Source of the DNA: Sisyra terminalis
Lineage: Eukaryota > Arthropoda > Insecta > Neuroptera > Sisyridae
Length of the DNA: 64,000 bases
Assembly: GCA_958496175.1 (NCBI GenBank)
Contig: OY292275.1
Span: forward strand, 32,937,701 to 33,001,700
Direction: 5' to 3'
Part shown: piece after piece, positions 24,082-36,679 of the stretch
Layout: each line of letters starts with the position of its first letter
Position numbering within the stretch: the stretch's first letter is position 1
Position numbers and translations under genes: made by a program
Notes under the pieces: generated by a model
Database searches by the model: none
Told to the model about the DNA's origin: nothing
What the model saw: the letters and a program-made list of their open reading frames with translations, nothing else

Positions 24082-24314
24082 ATATCGCACCTGTCGTAGA
24101 ATAGAGGTACAACTCAAAAATTGCAAGTCTTGAGGAAGCCGTTTATTTTGTACGTATAATAGAAGTATAACTCAAGTATATTCCCCCACCATGTAAAGTA
24201 TTACCAATGTTCAGTCTGTTTTAGAGGACTTCATATATAACAAAAACTTTATTAACGATTTCTCAACAAGTTCAATTTTTGAGTTGTACCTTTATTCTAC
24301 GACGGGTGCGATAT
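24082..24314. mobile_element. MITE with ~45-bp inverted termini
   Basis: ATATCGCACCTGTCGTAGAA at the left is matched inverted by TTCTACGACGGGTGCGATAT at the right. Homology continues inward over ACAACTCAAAAATTG against CAATTTTTGAGTTGT. The interior is non-coding. It lies directly beside a family A repeat copy and may be inserted in it. Confidence 0.8.
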
Positions 24315-24535
24315 GTAGGTATGAATGTCAGTAAAGACAAAGAACAAAGATTGTAAACACATACGTGTTAAATGAAATGCAATCGTTGTCTCAAATGTGA
24401 ACTAACCAATTGTTCATTGTCATTTGTTTCAACTATCATTTTGATTTCTCATTTTTGATACCTAATTTTTACCATTTGCTAGTTCTATGTCAGTGTTGGA
24501 ATGTAATTATTTCATGGGAAGTTACTAGTGCATAA
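24315..24535 (-). repeat. Dispersed repeat family A, partial copy
   Basis: On the minus strand it shows GTTGAAACAAATGACAATGA, GTTCACATTTGAGACAACGA and the TGTTTACAATCTTTGTTC segment seen also at 32410 and 62570. Confidence 0.55.
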
Positions 24536-25488
24536 TATTTCGCGAAAAAAGCTATTGTTATTATTATAATTAAAATAGTAAACAGTTGCCTTGCAGTTCA
24601 GTGGGTTAAACAAGTTAATGAAACGAAAACGTAGCCTGAAGGTGCGAGTGGATAAATTTATCATTAACGACGTCTTTTGATTATACGTAGAGGATGATTT
24701 AAGATTTCTTGATTTATTTTAAAATTTAACATAATTCTAAATTTTTACCAAACCATTTTATTTTTTCAATTCTTGTGTTCGAAATTGCTACTATCTTCAT
24801 TTTTACCTTAGTGCAAAATAAAAAACATCCCATCCTTCTCCTCCCGGAGGGAGCAGGAACTTATATCATCATGTTTCAATAACGATGTACTTTTACGTAA
24901 CAGAGTTAATCTTATTTTTATTAAAACGTAGACATATTTACATCAGTTCAAAAATAAATTTACAATTTTTTTTAAGTTTGTATTATTAAAAATTATTATA
25001 ATAATTAAAAATTTTAGTTGTAAAGATACATTTCACGTTTATTAAAATAAATACTAAACTTTTATTTGAACTTTTTGGTCGATTTTCAATTTTTTCAATT
25101 AAAGTCGTTCATTAAATTAGTAAAAGTAGCGGTAGAAGTTATTTTTATTTCATTGATAAAATAATTGGCAGAAGAACTTGAAAATTAAATTCAATGATTA
25201 TTCACATGATTTGGCAAACCTACAAATATTTGCACTATACATGGAAAAGTTTTCCTAGTCAAGAAATCACGTGAAAATGTACATTCTAATTCTTTCTATA
25301 CTCAATATCTAAGTCTCATCTTATACCTAATTAAATTGTTCGATATGAATCTCTTTATGACCACAGTTTTTATATTTATGAATAATTACACATATCAGTA
25401 TATTACTTAAAAAAAATATAACTCTTATATAAACATATTGCAATGCATAAATTGACACAATTTGAAATTTTTTTTTTGCAATTTTTAT

Positions 25489-25618
25489 TTATCGTCGCTT
25501 TATACCTAACTGCTTATGTTTTTAGCGATTCAATGGTTAATAAAATCTGTAAATCGAGAAATATTCATTTCCTGCCAGTTTTGGATCAGCCACCTTGCTT
25601 CCCCGGCTACCAGTAGGT
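25489..25618 (-). mobile_element. tRNA-derived SINE, degraded copy
   Basis: On the minus strand the order is CCTACTGGTAGCCGGGGAAG (mutated A-box region), CCAAAACTGGCAGGAAATG, a body with TTCTCGATTTACAGATTTTA, and a 3' end AAGCGACGATAAATAAAAA with A-rich tail. This matches the better copies at 45131-45295 and 47464-47632. Confidence 0.65.
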
Positions 25619-25747
25619 TATTGAAGATTTTAAAGCTAATAAGCTTCACGTATTGACTATCAAAGCTCTTTTTACGTACTAAAATAATATATTGATAACT
25701 AATCATATTTCTGATTATTTATCATATTGCTACTTCTTTTAATGGTT

Positions 25748-25815
25748 ATTTATTGCCGCTTTATAAAGACTGGGGTCTTAAGCATCTCCCAACTTAATAA
25801 AAATCCGTAAACTGT
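25748..25815 (-). mobile_element. tRNA-derived SINE, 5'-truncated copy
   Basis: Only the 3' body remains: TTTACGGATTTTTATTAAGT, then GACCCCAGTCTTTATAAAGC on the minus strand. The tRNA-like head is missing, as is usual for truncated SINE insertions. Confidence 0.5.
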
Positions 25816-26689
25816 GATGATTTCAAAACTTTATTGGTTACTAGATTTAAACTTGTAGCCTATTAAAATACATAAAAGTTTAACATCAGGGAAGCGTGAA
25901 AAAAGAGCTAAAATGACACCGTTATGTATATTTTTACGTATACTTAATATCCATTCATATTTGGTAGAATTTGTATTTTTCATTTCATTAATTGGTTCTG
26001 AACAATTTCTCAAGTGTAAGAAAACAGATAGGTTTATTTTAGAACAAAGTATGCAATAATTGTTAAATCATTGATAATTTTATGCAAATTTATGCTTGTA
26101 GATGTTTTTTGGTAATATTTTTCGACGAAAAAAAAAATTGATGATTGAACTTTGCTTTTGGTTTCGTAATTAAACCGACTTTGCTTTTTAAATCGATAGT
26201 ATCATGTTCTTATATGATCTTTGTACATTTTGATCAATGATATCTACTTAGTAAACAGGTAAAATTCGTTACAGATGAAAATGAAATAAATCCATTTGGT
26301 TGAGGAAATAATGACACTATAATAAATTTATACTATGCCAAATTCTTTCAAAGGTTCACGACTGTTTACGATCATTACTTTGGTGTCGCTCATAATTCGG
26401 CAGATTTCCTGTCAAAATCGAAACTAAACGCAAATTTAGTACCGAAACCAAAAATTCGATCGAACTCTTATTGTTAACAATTGAATCTCCACACACCACA
26501 AATTATATAATAGAATTTGTTGTAATAGATAATTTAACTATGACCGCATTATTAGTGTAGCAATTGTTCTGAAATACGTAAATGACAATTATAAAAAAAA
26601 TTGATCACAGAACATATATGCAAACTTTTTATTATTTATTCAATCAATACAGGATATTATTAATATGAGCAAATATCAATTTTTTCTTA

Positions 26690-27110
26690 TGAAAAACTTG
26701 TATTTTGGCCGAAAAAACCGTTTTAAATTTAATGCACAAATAACAGATCGGAAACTATAAGTGTGTTTATAGGTTATCTGTGACGTCACAGTACACATCA
26801 GTACGTATACTGAAACCGAAATATAAACAGACAATTAAGCGGTTACCATAACGACACTAATAATTTACACAATTTTTTGCCATGGAAAATATTTTTATAC
26901 CCTAAAAATTGCCACCAATTTTCTTTTTAAGAATAGAGGTTGTGTTGATTGTAAATGGTTTAAATCAATAACATAATGTTTAAACGATTTAAACAACATT
27001 TCCCTTTGTGTTTAAGTACATTTGTGTACAAGGAAAACATCCTTTGAGTTTTGAAGTTTTGTATCGTGACGTCATTTTAATGCCGGGTCAATAGGAAATG
27101 GTTTTATACA
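26690..27110 (-). repeat. CRE-containing dispersed repeat, copy 2
   Basis: Inverted relative of 31866-32250. It includes TTGTATTTTGGCCGAAAAAA, CTGTGACGTCACAGTAC (with TGACGTCA at 26781-26788), TTAAGCGGTTACC, TAATGTTTAAACGATTTAAA and CGTGACGTCATTTTAATGCC. No ORF. It holds two TGACGTCA octamers about 290 bp apart. Confidence 0.65.
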
Positions 27111-27404
27111 TTTTGAATAAAACGATTTATTTTTGCATTTCAAACATTTTAATGACCAGAACAATTGTTTCATTAATTTGGAATTATGAAATGCATAATT
27201 TATCTATTAAGATATTTCCAAAATATACCTCTTTTTGTATTTTTAAAAGTGTATTTACTTAAAATCCATTCTAAAAAAGAGGGTATATTAGATGTTTTGC
27301 ACATCGCACTCTTGTATTGTTAATACTACAAATCATTGAACCATATGTACATTTATTTTAATCAATATAAGCCCTTATTATTATGAAAAAAAAAATATTT
27401 TTAG

Positions 27405-27760
27405 TTATGGAAGATTTGCATTTTGGTAGAAAAAAGTTTTAATTTTAATAAGTAAATGAAAGTCCGAAAGCGATAAGTGTGCTCATGGGTTTTTTGTGAT
27501 GTCATACTACGCAACAGTATGCGTATTGATATCGAGATATAAACATATAAATTATTTAAATATAAAAGATCCTAAAAAATCCTCGGACTACAACAAATTG
27601 AAGATTTAAACAACCTTTCCCTTTGTGTTTAAGTTAGTCTCATAGGAAAACATCAATAGGATTTTGAAGATTCGTATTGAGATGTCATTTTAATGCCAGA
27701 CCAATAAGAGCTCGATTTAGGCATTTTGAATTTAACGATTGTTTTTTGCATTTTTAAATG
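27405..27760 (-). repeat. CRE-containing dispersed repeat, copy 3
   Basis: Shares the order of segments with 26690-27110: GATTTGCATTTTGGTAGAAA, AAGCGATAAGTGTGCTCATG, GTATGCGTATTGATATCGAG, AACAACCTTTCCCTTTGTGT and GAGATGTCATTTTAATGCC. The middle is shortened. The CRE octamers are mutated here. Copies 2 and 3 form a tandem pair in the same orientation. Confidence 0.6.
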
Positions 27761-29020
27761 GCTATTTCTTGAATTTTATCTAGTAAGGTTAAAAATTAAC
27801 AGCTAAGTACATTATGTTTTAATAAAAGCCAAAAACATTTTTAAAATATTTAAAATTGATTTTAAGTCATGCGTTTTTGGTCTATTATACTAAAACTAGT
27901 AGTTGCCCGTTGCATTCAAAACTTAAAGTTATATCTCAATAAAATATTTAATATGAGATAATTTAGAGTTAATCAACAATCGAAATTTTAAATTTAATAA
28001 TCAAAGTGTTGTTAATATAAAAAAAGTTTATCTAAAATTAAATTAAGAAATAAACTATAAGTGTTTTTGATTATATCATTTTAATAATAACATTTTAAAT
28101 AACGTAATTTCACTAAATTAGTATGAAAGTTTAATACTTATGTAGTACTTATACCAAATAGGCGATTTTAAATTTTGGTTTGTTTTTCAACAATCAAACT
28201 TTTTAAAATCTATTTTTTTATGAACCAATGGTTGTGATCTGTAGTAATTATATATTCGGCTGAAAAGCATTAAGGTACCAATTTTTTGGCATATTTTTCA
28301 CTGTCAATTCAAATATAAAATCTTCGATACTAACTTTTTTTCGGTATTTAGAACAATTTGAAAACCAATTATTGTTATTTAAAATAAATAAAATATTCGA
28401 ATTTACTTCCACGTTTTCCACCTACTTCCAACAATTTTGTAGGTACAACGTCCAAATGTGCGAAATCGAATAGCTTTTTAGTCATGTTAACTAACATAAA
28501 GAAGGTCATTATTTTTTTTTCGTTTTACATTGTATTTTCAAATATAAGTCCACATTTGTGTCGATGAAATTTGGAAAGTGTTTTCCTTATACGATGCAGA
28601 TATATAATAAGAAAGAGTTTTTGAAAATTTCTTCCCTAAAAGAGTGAAAAACGGTAGCAAAGTTTGTAAAGGATAACGTTTAATAAATAATCAAAATTTC
28701 AAATTTAATAATCAATCAAAGTTCGTTAAAAGCGAAACGTTATTACTGCTTTATATAAAACAAAGTACCCGACAGCAACACTATGCATAACAATAAGTAA
28801 TGTTGAACTAGTGATAAAATCATTAACAAAAAAAAAAAAATAAAACAAAGTTGATTTATTATTAAAACAAAAAATTAGGGTCTGCTTAAAAATTTAAACT
28901 CTAAGTAGATATATCTGAAAAAGTTAAGTTAAGTTTATAAGTGAGCATTATGATTTTTGGCTTTCACATATTGTAAACCTGAAAATCCGAAATACGTATT
29001 CACAAATAAATACATTAGCT
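27761..29020. other. AT-rich intergenic DNA
   Basis: ACTAGTAGTTGCCCGTTGCA at about 27893 resembles a phrase common at the edge of dispersed arthropod repeats, but no partner end is seen. Two related stretches (about 27960-28020 and 28670-28740, both with TCAAAATTTCAAATTTAATAATCAA-like text) suggest a local duplication. Confidence 0.3.
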
Positions 29021-29029
29021 AGTGAGTAT

Positions 29030-29140
29030 CCCTTCCAACGTTTTGAATGTGTAAGTGGGGATAACAAAGCGCATGCGCATAGCCTATTCTGCACAGACGT
29101 ACGGCAAGATAGTCAATTTATATATATGATTTATTAGTAT
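29030..29140 (-). repeat. Dispersed repeat, copy 2 (inverted copy of 500-605)
   Basis: On the minus strand: TATATAAATTGACTATCTTG, CGTACGTCTGTGCAGAATAG, CGCATGCGCTTTGTTATCCC and CACTTACACATTCAAAACGT, collinear with 500-605. Confidence 0.6.
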
Positions 29141-29569
29141 CTACGAATTACATACTTGTAATTTTACCACATTTTCACAATAAATACATAGTGTGTGAAG
29201 GACCGAAATTGCTGCGTCTAGATTTGTTAATTTCTTCTTATATTTGTATTTTTATTAGATTTGTATATTTTTTAAGCAATAAAATATAGTTTTTTTTCCG
29301 CTTTAAACGCGGTATTCTTTTATATTCCATTATATGATTTCCTATTATTTTTACTATGAACAAGATAGCTCCAAGTATTATTGATGGAAACTAGGCCAAT
29401 TATAAGCGAATTTAAAGATGTACTTAAATTTTAGTTTACATTTTAAAAGGAACAATTGTCAATACCAAATACTGTTTTCATTTTCCTAATAGTTTATATC
29501 GTTTGATTGAAATTTCATAAATTGGCTACTCCTGGAGCAGCTGTAGATAGTTTGATACGATCTTATGAT

Positions 29570-29800
29570 ACGAAGCCAATAAGAGCGAGTGAAACGCAAT
29601 CGAACGCAGCGGAAATTTGGGGAACCACTCGTCGTTCGTTTGTTCGTTTGCTCACCCGCTAACAGAGAAGGCGTCTGGAAGCGTCGTTGGACTCGAAGTG
29701 TTTTACCTGCGAACACAAAACGTTCAAGAACTTCACGAAGCACACACCATACGAAAAGCTGTGCAGCTCCTAACAAATATTACATACACTAAATGCAATA
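29570..29800. other. CpG-richer island with overlapping short frames
   Basis: In contrast to its surroundings, this 230-bp stretch is balanced in base composition and has many CpGs (for example GAACGCAGCGG and GGAAGCGTCGTTGG). It keeps frames of 60-96 codons open on both strands, none with a recognisable domain. An AATAAA follows at about 29817. Candidates are a retrotransposon LTR or promoter fragment, or a gene remnant. Nothing decides between them. Confidence 0.3.
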
Positions 29801-31860
29801 TGTGAAAAAGTGCTTAATAAATCATTATTCAATCCGTTCTAATTCAATGTGAATTAATAAACATCATTTAATGAAACTAAAAAGGAGACGCTTTCATTAA
29901 AACCGATTTGTTGTTTCGATATCTGGCAAAAAAACAAATAGCATTATTTTAACTTTTTTATATCTAAATATTTTAACTTAAAAGTCTGTGATTTCTTTTA
30001 AATGCACAATTATTTCTTCTAAATAAATAATAGCACAATTTAAAACCTATAAAAAACAAGTTGATATTTGTATGTTTCTTTTTTCCTTTGTAAACATTGT
30101 TTGTAAGATTGAGAGCAACATTCATTATTTAAAAATAATCAGAGATGAAAAACACAAAAATGATTGGTGAAAAATAAAAGTTTTAAACAAATTTCAATGT
30201 ACAAATATTAAACATCTAGTTGAAGGAAAAACCGGGATCCATTGTTATACTGTGTTCAATATTTATACCTACCTGTAAAAAAATATTAATAAACTATTAT
30301 AAATTTGAGACTTCTGACCAAATTAAGTTTCATTAAAATGATTAATTTAAGTTGTATCATTGTGCGAACTCGAAACAACCAGTTGTAAATATTTTGACGA
30401 AAGACGGAAATTTGCTTGATTACTGGTGAGTACAAAGACAACTTAAAATTTCTTTATATATATATTATTTTTCATTTCTAAAATTCTGTAAAGATCTTTT
30501 CCAAAGCCTGTTTTTAAGTAAACGAGCTTAAGCGATTTTCATTGGTAATAAAAGGTCAAAGGCTATTACGCAAAAAAAGATTACAGCGCAATTTGAAATT
30601 ACCTCATTTTGTATTGCGTGAACGCCCATCTGTTGACTGCCAAACTGTAAACTGATCTGATACTCAATTCGTTTAATTTATGAAGTTATTAAATTAAAAT
30701 TTGTATATCCTTTTAATAATCGATTGTATAATATAAAACGGACCCATTTTCATCGAGGTTTATAAATGCAGCAACTTATTTTTTTCTTTAAAATATGGCT
30801 ATATAAAATAGACCATCTGTTGAGATTGGAACGATAATAAAACAATAATCTAAATTTATTAAGTAAATAAATACTTTTTAAAATACAATTTAAATATTCC
30901 AAGTTAAAAGAATCTGTTGATATCTTGAAAAAAAAGAACTACTTATTACCCATATTGTACGTTTGTTTCATCATAATTTTGAAATAACGTTTAAAAAAAA
31001 AACAATTTTAACATATACATCAATAATATAACAAAATATAAGCGTATGTTTCATATGGTATTATGAAAAACTATTATAAGTAAGAAAATTGCTATGAAAT
31101 CATTTGGAAACTTATACATATTATGGTTCATTTTTTGGTAAATTTATTACCCATTAAAAAAATGATTTTTCTAAATCTATTTTTTTTCTTTGATTGGTTC
31201 TTGATTGGCTAAATTAGATAAATACTTGTAAAGCTTCAATTCAATTTTTCGAATTCTGATATAAGGAAATTAAAACCAATGAACTTATTCAATCATCAGT
31301 GTGATCATTTCCGTATAAATTTCCTTTTTAAGATTTATAGTATATATTAATGTAGTCTTACGTTTTTTGATTATATGTTATTTATATTTATAATTCCATC
31401 ATCTAACCAATAGGTAACCTTTTATGACATGATTTTAAAAAAAATGTATTTTTTACTATTTGTGGTTTACTTGTATTACTATTTGTATTCTTTATTTGAA
31501 CTTCAAATTTTTATGTCAGTTATTAATGCTGATAAATATTTCATTATGGAAAAAATATAGTTAAAATTACAATGTAACATCGTAATCTAGATTTAGATTT
31601 TCATTAACTTAGTCTTTGCAATATTGTATTTTAAAATTGAATTTGTATTTTTGAATATTTGCGTTATAACATCGTTATTATAACGACAGTTTTTGTAATA
31701 AATACTATAACAAAAAGTACGATGTTATACATGAACTATTTTTACAATCAAGTAATTATTACGATGTCGCATTGTAAAACCTACAATATGTTCGTCAGGG
31801 CAATAATGAGCTACAAAAATTACCACGTAACAATCGTTAAACTTAAAATACCTAAAATGA
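29801..31860. other. AT-rich intergenic DNA, no gene recognised
   Basis: A 70-codon plus-strand frame at 31659-31871 has no known domain, and its 3' end runs into the repeat beginning near 31866. Nothing else stands out. Confidence 0.3.
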
Positions 31861-31865
31861 GTTCC

Positions 31866-32250
31866 TATTAGCCCGGAATTAAAATGACATCACAATACAA
31901 AACATCAAAATCCTATGGATCTTAACCTATGACAAATGTAATTTAACACAAACGAAAAAGTTGTTTAAGCCGTTTAAGTATTATGTTAATGATTTAAACC
32001 ATTTACAATCTACACAACCTCTATTCCTAAGGATAAAAATTGAAAGTAATTTTTAGGGTATAAAAATGTTTTGCTTACTGTTTATAGGGTAACCGCTCAA
32101 TGATCTGTTTATATCTCGGTTTCAATACGCGTACTGATGCGTACTGTGATGTCACATAAGACCCAGAAACACACTTATCGTTTTCGAACTCTTATTAGCC
32201 CATTAAAATTAAAACTTGTTTTTCGGCCAAAATACAAGTTTTTAAATTTA
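31866..32250 (+). repeat. CRE-containing dispersed repeat, copy 4
   Basis: Collinear with the reverse of 26690-27110: GGAATTAAAATGACATCACA, CCGTTTAAGTATTATGTTAA, GGTAACCGCTCAATGATCTG, CAATACGCGTACTGATGCGT and GGCCAAAATACAAGTTTTTA. The octamer is mutated to TGATGTCA. A copy of repeat family A follows about 50 bp later. Confidence 0.6.
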
Positions 32251-32304
32251 AAAATTGTTTTTATCTTATTATAAAAATGCCCTTTATCGATTCAAAAAAT
32301 TTGC

Positions 32305-32460
32305 ATATGGTCTATTGAATGAAATAAATATGACAGTTGAAACCACAACAACAATCAGTTACTTCAAATTTGAAACAATAATTGCATTTCACTCATATTA
32401 CAATCATTTACAATCTTTGTTCTCTGTCTTTGCTGACATACATATATCCTTTGCCTATTA
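32305..32460 (+). repeat. Dispersed repeat family A, copy 5
   Basis: GACAGTTGAAACCACAACAA, AATCAGTTACTTCAAATTTG, TTTACAATCTTTGTTCTCTG and TTTGCTGACATACATA match 62500-62610 in the same order. An open frame through it (32255-32527) is repeat-derived and shows no protein family signature. Confidence 0.6.
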
Positions 32461-33159
32461 TTATTGTGATATAACGACATGTAAAATATTCTTTTACAAA
32501 AATCAATTCACATTTGGAGTTATATAATTGTAAATTATTATTGAATAGTAGAATGGAAAATGAAAAACAATAACACCTTTTCGAATTTTTGGGGTATTCT
32601 TGTTTTTGTCTTGGTAAAAATATTTCGCGCGTTTATATTTTATTGTGCACTTGATTTCAGACATCCTGTTACTCTTAAAGTTAAAAATACCTACCACAAT
32701 TAAATAGACCATTCAATCGTATGCACACATGTTGAGCTTACGTCTGTGAATAATTAAAATTACCCATTTTTCACTTTGCTGGAAAATAAATTATAGAATT
32801 GGTCGTTGTACTTTGTAAAGAAACGGTTTGTTTATATTTTTGTGTGAAAAATTGGATACATTTGCTTGTGAAATAAATCATCAGCACATATCAGAATGCC
32901 AAGTATTCCTCTGAACATTCTATGCATTTCGTTTAAAAATATAGGTACATTTGATGTTTCCATTCAAATATCAGGAAAATTTTATAATGACAAAGAGGTA
33001 AAAATCAAAAATTTCTGCAAGAGTAAAAGCTGTCAACGTTAAAAAGAGAGATATTCAAGTCGAAACCATAAAAATTTCGTATCTGATACAAAACCTTTGT
33101 AGTACTTACCCATATTACCTATTTTATTTAGAGTTGATATTTCACTCATGTATAGATAG

Positions 33160-33335
33160 ACCATACCCTTTAGATAGTTATTTAATAGATAAAAATTTAT
33201 TTGTTAGATAAATCCTACACATACCACTATTCTTAGGCGAAAATACATTTTCTATATCTTCCAGGAACAATTTTACCTGGAAGAAAAATATCACTATCTT
33301 GATGTGAAAATATGGGACTTTGGTATCTTAATTTC
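33160..33335 (+). repeat. Diverged relative of the 14435-14786 repeat
   Basis: TTATTTGTTAGATAAATCCT, CTATTCTTAGGCGAAAATAC, ACCTGGAAGAAAAATATCAC and TATCTTGATGTGAAAATATG follow the order of 14685-14810, including the part beyond 14786 that the right-hand inverted duplicate lacks. Divergence is substantial, which makes the lack of mismatches between the other two copies stand out. Confidence 0.55.
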
Positions 33336-33339
33336 GGCT

Positions 33340-36315
33340 AGATTTCTATTTCTATATGATCTTTCTACAAAAAAATCCAACTTACCATCAACCTAATAAT
33401 CTAGATTTAAATACTCTAAAATCATAAAATTTTGTAAGAAATCGAATATTCAAACTTCAGAATGATGATTTCATACTTCCTTACATATGAAATTTACCTT
33501 AGAAATCCTTCTCATTCAACAAAAAATTAACAAGGTTTGTTGACAAACCTTTAAAAATAATAAAATTTGGGATTAATTTCACGAAAAAAAATATTTTAAA
33601 TTACAATAATAATATCGTAAAATCTGATGTATTATATTAGAGTACAGGACTCGAACTAAAGTTTTATACTTTTTACAATGCCACATCGTAAATTTCATTT
33701 GACAAAGATTAATACTTGAAACATTAAACGGTCCTATTCACAGTCCTGTAAATTTTACGTTTTTCAAATAAAAAATACTCAATAAAGAAAACATTAGTCG
33801 GTAATAAAGAGTTTCTTAAATTCGACAGTTATTTTTTTTATTCTGAAATCTAAAAAATACTAATAATATAGGCTACAAATAATGAGACAAATGTGTTTGA
33901 CAAATTATTCATTTATCACAATATTTTATTCCACGATTATAATGGTTATTTTATATAATATATGTATTAATCCAGACCAGGTCTTTATGCTAGAAAAAAA
34001 ATATAAATTGTCAATAGTTAATTATTGAAGATTATGTATTTGAGATAATGGGTTGAAAATATTTTCAACAATGAAAAAAAATACAAAAAATCAATTGTAA
34101 AAATTTATCATGAAAGTAATATTATATTGTAATATATTTACATCTATTTGTTACATGAACTCAAATTTTGTTTGCAATATAATATCACTATGACTTTAAA
34201 ACGTTTAGCAATTATTTTTTATTGATTCATTTGTTCTGGTTGTTAACAATAAATGATCGCTTCGACTGATTTCAACACGCTTATAGAAAAAAACCACGTA
34301 TAACCTCATACCTACTTAAATAGAGTCACTCGTATGCATGTATTCATTGAGAAGTTAGAAAGTAGGGATGGTATTAGCAGTTCTGTCTTTTATACTTGTA
34401 TATGTTTTATATGTATATTCACTTGCACTCACGTAAGGTAACAATATAAATATTGTAATTTGTGAAATGTTACTATTTTCAGACAATTATTGTCATAATT
34501 ACGACGTTGTAACGTAAAAATTTAAATGTAAATAGGAAATTTTAAATAAGATATTGAAAATCTGGACCTAGATTAAGATGTTACTATCGTTTTTTTTCTC
34601 CCGCGTATTGCTTTCAAATTCCATCCTAAGAGTTCAATAGTTTCGCAGTTCTATATCTTCTTCCAATATATCGTTATCTGTCGTATATTATTTAGATATA
34701 GGGAAATGATGAAGGATTTATTTATTTGGGATGAGTCTACCTTTTTTTTATTACAACTATTTAGTTTATTCCAAATAAAAATGAAAATATTATTTCGCAC
34801 CTTCTAGTATAGGTACTACTTCACAACAAAGAGGTGCGAGCACCCCCAGTTGGGAATTCCTGTTCTAAAATGACACATTATAATTAAATTTATCACCTAT
34901 TTTTTAATATTTTCAAAATATATAATACAATTACAATAGCAGAAACAACTGAAAATAAATATCAGCTCCGATCTACAAATTAATTTAGCATAAAAGTTTA
35001 ACCCAATTATGACATGGCAGAATTGAATTTGCTTATAAGATTTTTAAAGAAGATTGTATACTTACTTCAAAACTATATTTAACAAAAATCTCATGAAATT
35101 TCATAATCTTTGTGCCAACTTACGCTTAATTGTAAGATTTCATTTAATAACTTACTAACTTTAACCTAACTATCTATCTACTATTTATTACAATACAAAA
35201 AATCCACCAAAGAAATGGCTGAATGTGCAGAAGATTTCCAAACATAAATCTTCCTTAAAACATGACATATACATATACATGACATATATATCTTTTGAAA
35301 GGTTATCAACTATCGATTGAAATGAAAAAAAATTATAACCGCTAACTTTTCAGTGCAAAAATAAATCGAATAATGCACGCCATTTGGTATGCTTTTGTAA
35401 TAGGTATTTTTTATAAAATCTTTCAGAAAAATCGCATGACAAAGATATTTTAATTCTATTTTTGTTACCTATATTGTTAATCTCAACTTTAAACACGAAA
35501 GAGTTTTATTGGAATAAAAAAATGATTTAAATAAAAATTAAATATAATAAATTGAGGCTTATTAGTATTGTGATATGTAAATGAGCTATGTGTGTGTGTG
35601 TGTCTAGATAACTACACCAATAAAAATTAATTGTCACTTATTTTTACCTTTGCATCTTATTATATTCCACAAAAAAGAGAAAAACATTTACCTGTCTACT
35701 CATTACTCATTCTACTTTTTAACTTCATTTCATAAACTACAATTCATGCTGACCATATAAATTGACATTTAAAAATAGTTTTATAGTTTGCATTAGTGAA
35801 AACAATAATTACTAATCACAAAAAATGTAGTAAAAATTATATTGTGTGATTTTGTGTTCTAAGTACTAAATCAATTTTGCACAATGATTGGTCAAGAAAT
35901 TTTCTGAATTGTTTGATCATATAATCACATATTTTCTTTAGTCATTCCCAAAAATATAACAATGAAATTATTACCACTATAATATTTTCGAATTAAATTA
36001 AAATTAACTGCAATAAAACTTGCAATAATTTTTTAATTCAGACTCTTGTATTATGTTGATCACGAATTCGTTCTTGTAAAGTGTTTGAGAATGATTCATC
36101 ATAGTTACTCCATGTGCAAGTCAAGCACCTGAGGAATTTGGAATTTTCAGCTAAAATTTGAAGTCCTATTATTTTTTTTAAACGGTTCACCTTCCTAATA
36201 TATTTCCCTCTAATTTGTTTTGGTTTGGTTGAGGCGAATTACTTACCTACATGAAAGTATGAATTTTTATATTTAACATTGATAAATATTTTATTTATTA
36301 TTTCCGAATCACAAT
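33340..36315. other. AT-rich intergenic DNA
   Basis: Holds a (TG)n run at about 35589-35603 and a solitary hAT-like end, GAGCACCCCCAGTTGGGAAT, near 34838. No gene or complete element is recognised. Confidence 0.35.
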
Positions 36316-36318
36316 TAA

Positions 36319-36458
36319 TAAATTAATGAATAATAATATATGTCCTATGACTCAATTTTTTTCTTGATTACGACGCGTTTCAATAGTCTTTGGCTATCAT
36401 CATCAGGTAATAAAGAAAGAAATTGAATCATAGGACATATATTATCATTCATTAATTT
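36319..36458 (-). mobile_element. Foldback with hammerhead-ribozyme-like core
   Basis: Two arms of about 45 bp (36319-36366 and 36409-36458) are near-perfect inverted copies, with ATATATGTCCTATGA against TCATAGGACATATAT as the centre of the match. Between them, on the minus strand, lie CTGATGA (36406 down to 36400), a stem GATAG/CTATT, GAAA, and a minimal CGCG helix followed by TC (GAAACGCGTC, 36381 down to 36372). TTAC before the core pairs with GTAA after the cleavage site, so the arms extend stem I. As in the copy at 297-345, the first stem II pair is mismatched (U-U). The arrangement suggests a Penelope-like element terminus or a derivative of one. No ORF is attached. Confidence 0.5.
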
Positions 36459-36679
36459 TTACATTTTGACGGTACAATAGTATAATTTAAAAATATAAAA
36501 AATCTTTTAAAGTATGGAATACTATGTGGGTAAATATGAAATAAGAATTTGTCAATAAGTGATACTAGTTACTTATAGAGGATCTGCCAAACTATTTCAG
36601 TACGAAAGTTTTTGTTTTGATAGCTGACAAAGACTTTCAATTCTCAAAAGTGTATATATCCTAGGACTTAATTGTTTTT

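Noticed and set aside
29486..29776. 96-codon minus-strand frame as a gene
   Set aside because: Overlaps two plus-strand frames in a balanced-composition patch where stops are rare; no domain and no conserved start context.
32255..32527. 90-codon plus-strand frame
   Set aside because: Runs through a copy of dispersed repeat family A whose other copies do not preserve a frame.
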